This document shows, one piece after another, positions 44,960-56,583 of a DNA stretch of 64,000 nt. Location: the NCBI GenBank assembly GCA_021307315.1, contig JAJSPD010000043.1, forward strand, positions 1 to 64,000. Reading direction: 5' to 3'. The DNA is from Bisporella sp. PMI_857. Taxonomy: Eukaryota; Ascomycota; Leotiomycetes; Helotiales; Helotiaceae. Below the pieces are notes generated by a model. It saw only the letters and a list, made by a program, of their open reading frames with translations. It ran no database searches and had not been told where the DNA came from. The translations under genes were made by a program, and so were the position numbers. Position 1 is the stretch's first letter, and the number at the start of each line of letters is the position of its first letter.

Positions 44960-47034
44960 ATGATGGACGGCGAGTCCGTACTACATCAACAAGTACCCAG
45001 CGTATACCGGTCATTACAAGCCCAACCCCAACAACAGCTTCATCATCCCCAGCCCCATCAACACCATAGCCATCATGGACATCAACATCATGCTTTGGCT
45101 CCACATGCCCAAGATACGGGACTGGACTTGACGGTTCTCGGTGAGAGTGATGGCATGTTCCACCAGGACCTACGACTGCAAGATCCAAACGGGCACGCGT
45201 TTAATGTCAATCCATTCAATCATAATCATTCCCACCAGCCGCTCCAGCAAGTACACCATAATACCAGTCCTCATACCCCGCATCAGCACAATGGCAGTGG
45301 TGGCCAGTTCGGTATCCTCACTACGGGTCCTGTTCCGCAACCTTCGACTCGGCGAGCAGACCGTTTTGTGAAGGAATCGTCATATACCGCAGCTGACGGC
45401 GGTCCTAATTGGCCAACAAAAGGTCATATGGAGACAAAGATTGTTGTCGATCCGCCTGATTTGCAAGAATGGAGAGACAAACTGTTCCATGTTGACGAGG
45501 CTATCACCTTATCGCAAGACGAGTATGTATCACCTACGTTGTGTAGTTCACCTTTGTAATGCTTCGCGCAGATTTCAGACCTACTTTCCACACATCGATA
45601 ATGTGTACTCGCACCGCTCCACTCAAAATTACAAGAAGAAGCCTTTTCGGTCTCACTACTATGATTGTCGTCTAAAGGGACGCCCACCAGGAACCAAGAA
45701 ATCTGACGACCCGAATAAGAAGAAGCGGAAGCGTATTGCAAGAGAGCGGGATTTATGCGACGTGAAGATTAAGGTTACTGAATACTTTGAAGGCGCTTGG
45801 CAACTGATGCAGAGCGACGGCTACACGGGTGGGTACGACGATGACGACGGCCCACCGGGTCAATCTGGAAGCAACTTCTTTGGAGGGAATAACTCATCAC
45901 AAATGCAACAAGGCCAGTTCGGTACGGGTTTTGTTCAGACAGGTATTCCAGCCAACCATCCTGGCGCTAGTGGACAACGCTGGTATACCATTCAAAGAGT
46001 CAATGGCAATGGTGGAAATGGTAAAGGTGATGGAGTTGCTGGCCCTCATAAGCACGACCTAGCCTATAGTGATCAGATCAAGAAGAATACCGTTGCACGT
46101 TTCTTGTTAGCACAGGAGAAGGAGCAAAAGAAAACCCAAAAGACTTATCACAAGAAGGCTTCTGGCAATGCTTTAGCGACTGTCAAGAAGCATTCAAAGG
46201 AGGTAGAGTTCAAGTTCTTTGCAAACTGTTTCAAGTGAGTTCCTTCCCCTCTGATGCTGAGCGCGTTCTCTAACATCCTGCAGCCCTTCCGCCCAACGGG
46301 TGTGGATTGCCTTAGAAGTTAAGGGAATTCAATACCAATACATTGAAGTTGATCCATATAAGAAACCACAATCTCTTGTCGATGCTGACTATCGTGGCTT
46401 GATTCCAACAATTACACATGGCGATTTCCGATGCTCAGACAGCACAATTCTTCTAGAATATGTAAGCAGCAGTCATAGCTTCAATTTGCGGTCGCTAACC
46501 CTTTCCAAAGCTTGAGGATCTCCACGTTGGTCAAGCTACATACAATCTTCTCCCACATCTATCTCCCCAGTTGAAGGCAAAATGCCGGATCTGGAGCAAA
46601 CACGTGAGTTTGCTTCGCTCTAATATATTTTCCAAAGTAGCTGACCTTTGAAGATTGATGATAAGATCGTACCTCTCTTTTACTCAATCCTCAAGGCCCA
46701 AGAGCAAGGCAAGGTTAATCAACATACACATGAACTACAGGAAGCAATCAACCTCATTGTGAAGGCGGCCGACCCTGCTGGACCCTTCTTCCTTAACGCC
46801 CATCTTGGTTTTGTCGATGTCCATTTTGCACCCATCATGATCCGTCTTTCCAAGGTTCTGAAGCCTTACCGCGATTGGTCCGATCCAATACAAGGTTCGA
46901 GATGGGCACATTGGATAGAAGCTGTAATGGATAATGAGCATGTTAAAAATACGACAAGTACGGATGATCTCTATGTGGATAGCTATGAGGGCTTGGCACA
47001 GAACAGGCTCGGAGCCGGGGAGTGGGTCGGTTAA
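44960..47034 (+). CDS. AT-hook/basic protein fused to a glutathione S-transferase domain
   Basis: Five exons (44960-45522, 45572-46234, 46284-46461, 46511-46603, 46654-47034) give 625 residues; all four introns are 49-50 bp with GT-AG ends and agreeing phases. The N-terminus is Gln/His rich (about 10-145). Residues ~175-260 form a conserved basic module: HVDEAITLSQDEF, QNYKKKPFRSHYYDCRLK, GRPPGTKK (AT-hook-like, 224-231) and KKKRKR (237-242, nuclear-localisation-like). From ~400 there is a GST fold: FKFFANCFNPSAQRVWIALE, YIEVDPYKKPQSL, GLIPTITHG, DSTILLEYLEDL, then the helical C-terminal half ending near 600. In omega-like GSTs the position of Asn409 (F-N-P) is usually Cys, so catalysis may be altered. 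The fusion suggests a nuclear or DNA-bound GST-like regulator; that is inference. The inner ATG at 44960 was chosen because the longer frame starts with GTG. Confidence 0.82.
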
Positions 47035-47461
47035 CCAAAGGTGTATAGGTATAATGTGTATAAGGCGTTTGGAAGGTTATAGTGTTGCTTGATGTAGTTA
47101 TGATATCCAAATTGCGTTTGATTTTTAGGGAGTTGGTGGAACTCGAATATCGTGGGAATATAAATACGATCCAGGGATAAATGAATAGGTCAAACTGAGC
47201 ATTCATGTTCCCAATGCACGGGAAGTTATGATACTGTACGTTAACTACTCATCAAATCTGACAAAATAGTGGGTGAGCCTACCGTAACCTAAACACCGTA
47301 ATCAGTACAATCTTGTCTGCCCATTTGTGGGTCTACACGGAACAAACTGTCTGGCACAAGTGTGATTGAGCACTGAAGAAGGAAAAGATGGCCCCTATTT
47401 GTTAGGCTCGACAAAATGCATCGCAATAAGCATGCATATCTAGATGGCATAGGCCATGAAA
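47035..47461. other. Convergent 3' spacer
   Basis: 3' flanks of two converging transcription units. Nothing else seen. Confidence 0.4.
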
Positions 47462-49631
47462 CTATAATTGAGCAAGCCCTAACTCATGAACAATAATATC
47501 TGCAGCTTTCTCTCCGAACATCAATGCCGTGTTATAAGTATTGGCCGCTACTATCTGCGGCGGAACACTAAGATCCGCAAGCTTGAGCCCGGATATACCA
47601 TACACATTTAGATTAGGATCAACTATGAGACGTTCTTGTTAGCATGTGCTTTGTAAGGAAGTATTAGGAAACTGTTCCTTCCTCAAGAAAAAGGGTCAAA
47701 TGTAATCAGCTCACCAACACCATTCTCCCCTCTTGGCGCCATCTTACAAGTACCCAAGGGGTGTCTCGATGTTCCTAGATTCTCACGTACGTAATGCACA
47801 ATAGCAGCATCATCCTCAGCAGAATACTCGATCTCTTCAAATATCGGACCATCCGCTATCTCAATAACGGCAGCATTGGAACCCTCTGGGAAACGCGGTT
47901 GTCCTGAAGCGAGCTCCCCTCGAAAGATATCCATCTTCCTCGCGATCTCCCTCTGCTCCTTGTATCCCCATACGTGGCTCTTCAGATCGATATCATCCTC
48001 GTCCAGCAACCGTCTCGGATCAAAGTCATACGGATCATCGATCCCAGGTCCGGTGATATGCACATGCCCCCGCGCATATGGATATGCGACCCACGGCGCA
48101 ATGGTGGCGTACTCTGCATCATCTGGAAGGGCGGCAGGATCTCCGAAATAGTAGTTGAAGAGTCCCATAACCATTAGTGGGCAGTTGGGTGCGTCTTTAA
48201 AGTCTCTTTCCCATCTCGTTTGAAACTCTGGTCCGAGGGCTGCGGCCTCTGAGTATGATGGTCTGAGTTTACTGGATGCGTCATGGCCGTTCCATCCTAG
48301 TTGGGGATCGTTGCGAGAGATCATTGCTTCCACGTCTCGGTCACGGTCATTTCTTGCTATCCCTTTTAGTGTTTTGTTTGGTGAAAGGCTTGTACGGTAA
48401 ACGTAGCCGACGAAATGATGATCTACAGGGTAGCTGCCGTTAGTATAAACTATTTATACAGTACTCTAAACGAAGAGCTCCCCACGAAAAGAGTCATCAC
48501 ATACCTTGAAATTCATCGCCTACCCCAGGAAGACTTTCTAAGACTGGTACTCTTGCTCGCTCAAGCACTGCAGGATTACCAGGTCTTGAGCGTTTAAGCA
48601 AAAGCGGAGTCCCGAAAGCACCAGCTGAAGCAATTACAAGTTTCTTAACTGCGACAGTTCTTATTTCTTTAGTTTGTTCCGTAGAGTTTCTTTTCGCTCG
48701 ATACTCAACGCCAATAGCACGCTTTGTTTCATCGAATAAGATGCGAACTACTTGATTGCTGACCAGTACATACAAGTTAGGAAAGTTACTGCTTTGCAAC
48801 AAGGGATGTAGATATCGATGGGCAACGTCCTGGCGGCGCCCGTCGGAAGGTGATACTTAGCAATACCACGGCCCGGACCCGTCGTTAGAATGAAGGCTCT
48901 GTAGGTCTATGATTTCAGGGATGCCTACCTTAATGGCGCCTTCTATGAATGCATCTTCAGCCTGAGGCGCTTGATGCGTCCCTTTTGATACATTAACTGG
49001 ACCTTGGTAGACGTGCGTGGATATATTACTGGTTTCCCCGTGATATGTCTCAGCCTAGCTCGCGAGTTAGATGCGGGAAATTTCTTAAAACTTGTGAATA
49101 TCTATCGAATCCAAAGCTCTTTCCCCTTCTCGTTGTATACTAGAACATTTCTTGTAACAAGTGAAACTAGAGAACACCTCACCTTCAAATATGGCAAAAC
49201 ATCACCAGCCGTCCACCCGGCCGTATTCCAAGAATCAAATTCATCCCACTGCCCTCTAGTATACACCATCCAATTAATAGACGATCCGCCACCCAGGATC
49301 CCACCTGTCTCAACAATTGGCTCACGATCCGCAAATCACGGAGACTTGTTAGCCTTCCAGAAGAGAGCGGTGTCAGATCCAGGCATAGTGTTCCGTTCGA
49401 ATAGGGCCGGATATATGACGCTCTGAACGTTGAAGTTATTCAGGCCCTGCTCAATAATTAAGATAGATAGGTCGGGATCTGCTTCAGCAAGTCGAGATGC
49501 GATTATACAACCCGCCGTTTCGCCTGTGGATTGACATGAGTAGTGAGCAGAAGCGATAGGACGACGAATGACTTGCCCCCGGCTATGATAATGTCTACCT
49601 CCGTGATATTGCTTGAGATTTCTGTATGCAT
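47462..49631 (-). pseudogene. GMC oxidoreductase pseudogene
   Basis: Reading from the ATG at 49629-49631: MHTEISSNITEVDIIIAGG, a 53-bp intron with a GC donor (49524-49576), then ETAGCIIASRLAEADP, an FAD-binding start in which the second Gly of G-x-G-x-x-G is replaced by Glu. TGA at 49336-49338 interrupts the block before FADREPIVETGG and LGGGSSINWMVYTRGQ, where a CGA codon is the likely ancestor. A frame change precedes KGTHQAPQAEDAFIEGAI and VGIPEIIDLQSLHSNDG; TAA stands at 48857-48859. The C-terminal half is otherwise intact: FPNLYVLVSNQVVRILFDE, GTPLLLKRS, SRHPLGTCKMAP, GLKLADLSVPPQ and NTYNTALMFGEKAADII, with two normal introns. Intact relatives are FAD-dependent alcohol or choline oxidoreductases. 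The several independent lesions point to a dead gene. Confidence 0.85.
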
Positions 49632-50495
49632 TCCTGTAGTCGCTACCGCCAATGCCAGAATACCACTTATCCCCTCTCTTGACGCTGTGAAACCACATGT
49701 CGAAGTTTAGATATGGAAGTTCCAGGTCGGTTTAGGATCTGAAGGATGCCTCGGGCAATAGTGTAGCACTGAATTTGAATGAGAAGCGGTAGAGCTTATT
49801 TCAATAGGCATACACAAGCCTCTGGGCATGAGTATTGATGATAATTTAGCACATCGAAACTTATCGGGGCTTATGCTGTGAGAATCCATGGTTGAATGTG
49901 AACGATCGCCAAGTGATGTTCCATGCGAGGTCCGTATCATTTTACCTATGAGAGAGGGCGGCAAACTGGTGATATTGCAGTACCTGACGTATGTTGCAAC
50001 GCAGGCTGACTCTAGAATGCGGGTGAGGGACGGTATCCTACCGTTGTATCCTTGGCCTGCTTGGCGACTCCCAAGTCAATGAGGTTACACAAGCAACCGA
50101 GATCTACTTCTAGCCTACGTAAATTGTTGCAAACGTTGGGCAAAGCATTCTAACATAGGATGTTGAGTCGCAGCTTGAAGTATAAGGTTATGCGGTTCTC
50201 CTGGGAGAGACAGGGTGTATAACTTTTTTACAATTTGCACTCTGCAAAATGTTTCTAAAACGAGAAGCCAGGATTAGACTGACGTGGATATAAGCTTCTC
50301 ATATATAGCCTATTATTCTATGAGTGCAGTTCCTTTGTATGTAAGGAAGATCCACACTTTGAGGAAAAAACTAGCCGATAGCTAAGAACCAAAGAAACAA
50401 GTATTGAATTTATTTTACCATTTAGGGTTACATACATTCTTTAAAATTTCAGGGGGCGGGGGCTTGTTGTTTATTTGTGCTCTATCAGGATTAGA
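49632..50495. other. Spacer
   Basis: 5' flank of the GMC relic and AT-rich sequence. No gene recognised. Confidence 0.4.
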
Positions 50496-50693
50496 CTAGC
50501 CATCATTTCTTGCAAAAGACCATGATAAACTCTTCAGAACAGAAGCCACAGTTTCAGTCACTACTTTAGCCTCTTTTCCACTAATAACTTTAACAGCATC
50601 CAAAACGAGTTCAGACGCCAAGATATCCCCGTCTATCTGTCTCTTTCGATCATTTGGAAGGCTGTTGTATTGGCTGTCATTAATACGTACCGA
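50496..50693 (-). other. Open 65-codon fragment, unrecognised
   Basis: After a possible acceptor (GTCTAG) at 50694, the minus strand is open for 65 codons to TAG at 50496-50498. The peptide has gene-like composition (SVRINDSQYNSLPNDR, ILASELVLDAVKVISGKEAK, VVTETVASVLKSLSWSF) but no start or upstream exon could be joined to it. It may be the last exon of a small gene or a relic. Confidence 0.25.
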
Positions 50694-50996
50694 CTAGACG
50701 AAGCTTAACAGTGTAAGACGTTGAGAATGATAAATGCGATGGTATGAAGCTGCTCTTCAAGGATGTCTTTTAAGATGTAGTTATTAACAGAAATCATAGA
50801 ATGGGGAGGCTGCAATGTTTGCAAGTGACATCACTTAAATTGCGGAGCAAGTTCTATCAAGGTCTATATGTACAGTAATCCACTTTTCCCCCAGAATACC
50901 AAAGAAATCCAGCCCATATTTACAAACTAGAGCAAATCACCTATTTACATCGGCATCTCAATGTGACCAACGGCCTATTCCATCCCAAGGATTTAC
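50694..50996. other. Spacer
   Basis: 3' flank of the dioxygenase gene; nothing else seen. Confidence 0.35.
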
Positions 50997-52114
50997 TTAA
51001 GAAGGAGGAGCAGTGCTATTTCCACCGGGACCACCCGAACCACTACTTCCGCTTGAACTGGAAGTAGCGACTCCGCCCTCAGCATATAGAGCAGCAGCAC
51101 CAGTGATAGTCTGGCTACTCGTCAAGTCAATGCCAAATGAAATCCATGCAAAGATTCCCTCAGACACATCATCGCCGAGAAGAGTATAGTTCACCACCGG
51201 ATCAGTGTCTGCGGCCTCCTCAGACAAAATCGCATCATCGGCATTGGTGGTCAATTCTTGGGTGTTGGTGCTGTAAGGGGCAGTGAGCTCGACTTGGGTA
51301 ATAAGGTCTTGGTCGAAGAAAATCTGGCCAACGTGCGAGACGACTCCTCCACCGTAGGTACCATTCTCATAGGTTGTACCGTTGAAATGTGCGAGAACAT
51401 GGATATGTGTGGCTCGCGACGTATAGTGACCAGGGAAGATGGTCGCAAATTCAGCGACTCCCTCAGAATCAGTTGGCTGCAGAGCGCGCAGGAATGTTTT
51501 GTCAATGTTGGAGGTGTCAGAGGAATCGCCATTTCCTGAGGCGACAATGCCAGAGTAAACTCCGGTGGCGTTGCAGTGCCAGATTTCAACCATCGCAGTG
51601 GTGACTGGCTCGCAGGTTGCAACGTCGATGACTTGTGTATCGAGGATCATGGCTACGCCGGCTTGATCCTCAGTCATATTTTTGCGGACATATTCACCGG
51701 TCACATCTAAGCATGATCATTAGCATAAGCTACAATGAAGGTTAATTTTAACTTACAGTAAGGACCCTGAGTGACTTCAGGGCTGAGAGTGCAAGATCCG
51801 TTTGAGGCAAATAGAACATCAGCTGACGAGAAAGCTGCGATGCTTGAATTGTGGGAAGTTGCGAGGACCTCAGCAAGATCACGGGCCTCGAGTTGCCGTC
51901 TGTCAAGTGCTTGCTTCACCTTGGCGGCTCTTCTATGAATAGCTCGTTGTTCTAGTCCCCGCTTTTTTATCTGTTCCGAACAATCACTTAAGCTTCTCTT
52001 GTTGCTCTTCATAAAGGCCGCTCTCTCAGCGATTTCTTTGGAGTGGTCATGGCCAGGATGGGCGATAACAGTGCTTAGCAAAGCTGCAACAATAACTGGA
52101 ATGGAATAACGCAT
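50997..52114 (-). CDS. Secreted intradiol ring-cleavage dioxygenase-like protein
   Basis: Two exons, complement of 50997-51706 and 51757-52114, give 355 residues (intron 50 bp, donor GTAAGT, splitting a Tyr codon). The ATG at 52112-52114 begins a signal peptide (MRYSIPVIVAALLSTVIA) before HPGHDHS; the frame extends upstream only through a TTG. The intradiol fold is marked by CTLSPEVTQGPYYVTGEYVR (residues about 107-126), ATCEPVTTAMVEIWHCNATG, and FPGHYTSRATHIHVLAHF, which supplies the iron ligands (a Tyr from the first block, Tyr of HYTSR, and the two His of HIH). The C-terminus is a Ser/Gly tail (ATSSSSGSSGSGGPGGNS). Relatives are extracellular catechol or hydroxyquinol dioxygenases in many plant-associated and wood-decaying fungi. 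Upstream, 52115-52260 carries the promoter. Substrate unknown. Confidence 0.9.
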
Positions 52115-53511
52115 TTTCTTGAGCAAAGATTTATTCAGGAGAGAAAGTCGAAAAGACAAACAGAGCAATGCTGTTAATGGTGAGCAATGAATGAAACGAA
52201 TGCTGATGAGGTTGAGAGGTGAAGAGACATATTCAGCGTCAAGTCATCAAGTATATATAGGTGAAGCCATTCGACTTTGCTCAATACATTACGAATGCAT
52301 CAGGGCCTATAGAAAAGCATCCCTTGGCAGCTCCATAGCCCGGTGGACTTCATGAACGGCATTGCAAAAGGTTTCTCGATTTCCATGTCGCTTGTGGCGT
52401 ACGCTATCCCCGCAGTGACGACTTGCTTCGCCACTTGAAACTACAAAGCCTCATGAGATGACCATTGCTTGACTTCTGACTGGGCACTGAATTGTGTGCA
52501 ATGGTCGCTTGTGAGTTCAGACTCTTTCATCAGAGTGGGGACGAACGCGCGTAGCAGGGATACATAAATAAGAAGGACATGCCGAACCCCTGGCCAGCTT
52601 GCAAATGCATTGTTTTCCAGTTCGCCCCAGCCACATTGTTTCTTCATATAAAATACTTTGATATTGGAGTAAAAGCTTAAATGCAAATCTCGAGTCAGCC
52701 GTGTGTCAAATTAAATTTTGCCCTCATAAAATAAGATGCCAAGCTCTCAGGGGCTGTCTGAAGGCTGGAAAGTCATTGGGCGACGTAGCGAGGGATAATT
52801 TGTACATGTGAAAGGAGTAAAGAGTGGTAGGTAACCCCAAATGCAGTGTATTTCTTCTCTTAGTTTATCCAGGCTTACGACTTACCACTCAATGGCATAC
52901 GACATAATGCGGCTATATACTCGAATAATGCCTTGGCTTGTGAGAGCCATTGTTCCAGCAGAGCGTTGATTTTCATCTTAACCAATGAGGAGACGGGCCA
53001 ATTAAAGCACGTCAGTGTTCTTTCGTCCAAAGTATTCCATTCTCTGAAGATTTTGCTGTGATCTGATACTATACGAAATGTAGAAGAACTATATACAATA
53101 TAATTGATTGCCATATGAGCTTATGAGCAGGTCAGGCTGGCTCAAATTAGTTTGAGACCTCTCGATAGGATCATACAGAAAGTTTCAAATCAAACTCGTC
53201 GAAGAAGTCACGGCAAGAAAACATTCAATTTGCGGCACGAAACATTCTACATAACAGAGTAGTCATTCTTCTGAGTGAAGGGGCGCATCATCAAAGGTCA
53301 GATCTGTGTTGGTAAATTTGGGTTATCTACATAACTCCTCTTGGTATGTGCTGGGTCAAGGCGGCTCTAAAAACGCGAACAACGTACCTCGTGAGGTGTT
53401 TTGCATTTTTATTCTCCTATCTTGCAGGCAAATTCTCTATGCTCATTACTTCCGTAACTCCATTTCATCTTTTTAGCTAATACCATATGTACCAAGGCCC
53501 CTTGCTTCCAT
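52115..53511. other. Spacer
   Basis: Promoter of the dioxygenase gene at its left end; the sequence CAAGTATATATAGGTG near 52248 could be its TATA region. No further gene recognised before the 3' end of the exomer gene. Confidence 0.4.
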
Positions 53512-55870
53512 CTATCCTTCCGTACCCGAGCTTCTGAACGCCGCACACAACGCAGCATAGTGGTGTGTTAGATCAAGCACATTTTGTGGTAGGCTTGTGG
53601 CTTGAATTATACTCCTCACCTTCACCGCACCCTCATCCTCGATTAATGTACGAATCGTGTACAAAAGCTCGGGACTAAATTCAGAATACCAACGATATTG
53701 CCACGTCACTAGGCGGATCACGCTGGCGATCGTCTCTCTGGTGTTTTTGTCCTTCTCAAAGTCTTCAAGAATGCCTCTTAGCGCCTTTGGAGAGAAGCGG
53801 ATTGATAAACATTGCCGATATGCTTCCACGGCCTCGGCTTGATGGTGAAGTCGAGCTGCAAGAGAGCCAAGAATTTCCCATTCCTCCGCAGATTTCTTAT
53901 ACTGCATAGATTGGGCACGGTACTGGGCCATTTCAGTTCGCCATATGGTATATATACGCAAATCTTCATATAAAACCATGAAAAGACTGTCAAGCCATCG
54001 CTCACATAGACGCTTGTTATTGAACCTTGAGAGTTGCTCCTCACTTGCTTCACTCTGTCATTTATTAATATTTTCTAAGGACATGACGTATGGGGAGCTT
54101 ACATCTTCATTGCCACTTTTAACCTCTTGTGGCGTGACAGTATGCGGTGGTTTCTCAATAGACTCATCTATGCTAGACCCAGTGACTCCATTCTCGGCCA
54201 CTAAGCTAGGCGCTGCAGAGTCACCATTAGCGCTCTTGCCATCGTCCGTATGATCATCACCATTCGTGTGAGGGCCGGGGCTTCCGCGTAATCCATCAGT
54301 GCTGGCGTTGCGCTTAGCTTCTGCCCTTTCTGTAGCAGTAGGCTGCTTTTCGCTTCGATATTCCTCCTCCATTACAAATACATTACTCCTAATCTTCAAT
54401 AGTTGATCCCATCCTATCTTTGCAGTCATTTCCGTCAATATGCTATACGCATGCTTGAATGTGCCCTTGTATTGGGCGGCGCGTAGGCTCAATAGACTTG
54501 GATGGACTTGTTCTCCATATTTGGATTCTGGCTCGCTGTCGATCTCGTCTAATCGCGTCTCTGGAAGTGTTGGAAGGTGGATCTCCCTAGGCTCGGGCAT
54601 GATTGGTGCATCCTTGTCCTGATATGTGAACATGGGACACGAATTCAGAGTTGTCAAGGCGTTCTCCCAATCTTCCATTGTTACATAAACCTCAGCAAGT
54701 CGTGCCCATGTTCCAAATTCGCTAGGTGCAGCCACAGTGCTTTTGTCTGCACAACCCAGTGCCATTTGTAACCTCTCTTGTTTGAGCTCAGGATTATTGG
54801 GGTTGAGGGCTTTCTTCTTCAGAAATTCGGCTTGCGTATCCAACATGACATAGTCCATTGGTGATTGTTTAACTGATTCATGAAGCACCCTAATGGCTTG
54901 AACTTCCTCATTTCCCATGAACAGGACTTTTGCTAAAAGAGATGACACCTCCACATTCCGAGTCCGCAGTTTTTCGAACAGATTTATGCCAGATGCGAAT
55001 CTACCAGTGGTGTGGAAATATTTTAGAAGCCCAGCAGTAAGGTGATTCGACACATTATTTGGGACCTGAACAACTGAATCCGATCCTAGCTGCCAGCCTG
55101 CAAAGGGTCAATAGGGGATTAGGCATACATTGACCATCCATACCTCTGAAGAAAAGCTGTTCCGCGGCTTGTAGAAATCTGTGCTCGGTCTCTGTTGTTG
55201 TCACTGGGTTGAATCTCCTTACACCCATGATCTTGCGAATTGTATCCCCACTTCCATCGTCTGCGTATGAATAAGCTCGAAGCACGCTGCAGAGATATGT
55301 TTCCAGCCACAGTTCATCCGAAGCCACTCTTTTGTCACCCCTTTCATCGATACAGTAGCTATCTACTGTACCAGGAATCGTGACGTGAACGCGCATGTCA
55401 AGTCGAGAGAATGCATTGTAACAGCTGCCACCATATTCAGAATTATTCCATTCTTACACCAACTCCTACGTACCAGTAAATACCCTCCGCAATCTTTGTT
55501 ATCGATTGGTTTGTCTCTTTATATGTGAGGGTGTTGATGTAAGCTGCTAAACTTGCAGAAGATGATGCATCTACACCGGTGACGTGATGATAGACGCCGC
55601 TCTGTGCTAAATTAGCATATTGAGACTAATATCAGACCATTGGGCATGGCTCACTTGTTTGCCAGGACTCCTAGGAGCTTGCTTGATCAAGTGAACTAGA
55701 TCTGGTGGCCCTAGCTCACGAAGACCAGCCAACACCTCTGTTCGAGCATCTATGCATTCGTATAAAACTTCTTCAGTCAATCTAAGGCAAGAAGGTCAGT
55801 TAAGAACAGAAAAGGCCACAAACATATAACAGGGTAAAGATACATACTCTGGAACGGCAGGCGCAACCAT
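53512..55870 (-). CDS. BUD7: Chs5-Arf1p-binding protein (ChAPs), exomer subunit
   Basis: Six exons, complement of 53512-54054, 54103-55097, 55144-55424, 55474-55601, 55655-55781 and 55848-55870, give 698 residues with agreeing phases; the first exon codes for only seven residues and part of the next (MVAPAVPE). Landmarks: LTEEVLYECIDARTEVLAG, SGVYHHVTGVDASSSASLAA, AAYINTLTYKETNQSI, FSRLDMRVHVTIPGTVDSYC, TAGLLKYFHTTGRFASGINL, and LAEVYVTMEDWENALTTLN with further TPR-like helices. These match the BUD7/BCH1 (ChAPs, PF09295) family, which with Chs5 forms exomer, the coat that carries chitin synthase and other cargo from the trans-Golgi to the surface. An acidic/Ser/Thr-rich insert (about 470-520) separates the two conserved parts. 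Whether it corresponds to BUD7 or BCH1 of yeast cannot be told. The gene is divergent from HIR3. Confidence 0.9.
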
Positions 55871-56583
55871 TTTGTGCGACTGGACAAGCTGCCAATCCTG
55901 CAAGCACCAGGAGCAGTTGTGCAATCGTTGTTATGAAACAGTGGTTGGATCAAAGACAAGAGCAACAGGAATCAATCAAAAGACAATGCAGCGTAGTTGG
56001 GTATCAAATGAAGATCGAAATGAGGGCATTACTATTGTGATCTTGAATTGGGAATAGGAACAACTCACAAATTGGCTGCCGCACGGACCATGACTATGTA
56101 CATCGTTCAGCCTTGCGATCACGTGAACCTTCCTGGAACAAACCTGATAAGGAAGCCTTGAATGTGATAATCTTGATATTTACAGAGAAGAGCTATGTTT
56201 GATTGGAGGGACTAGGGGTAGGCACTGCTAAATGCTATCTAAAACGATGACTGGAAGACTATGCGATTTTGATATGGCTTTAGTACATTGGCGCATCGTA
56301 AAAAAAGATATCCTGTTACAAGGCTTGTTTCCTGCCTTGTGTACATTGCCTGCCGACCCTACGATTTACGTCGAAATCAATTAATTTTCTGAAACATAAA
56401 ACTAGCACTTGGAACGGCACTAAACCTGCTGCGTCTCTGCATTACTTGCGCGTTTGCAGTCATTCTACCTCCATCAGGTCAATAACGCCAACAACTTGAA
56501 ACGACACGACGCGACTGATGTTGACTGGAGCGGCAGGAGGAAGGAGAGGAGTGAAACGGCCAGCAGGAGATTGAGCGACCAAC
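55871..56583. promoter_or_regulatory. Shared divergent promoter region, BUD7-type and HIR3
   Basis: A 713-bp spacer between two head-to-head conserved genes. It contains a possible CACGTGA-type E-box (ATCACGTGAACC near 56119) and AT-rich patches (56200-56400). No reading frame worth calling. Divergent arrangement is seen; shared control is inference. Confidence 0.5.
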
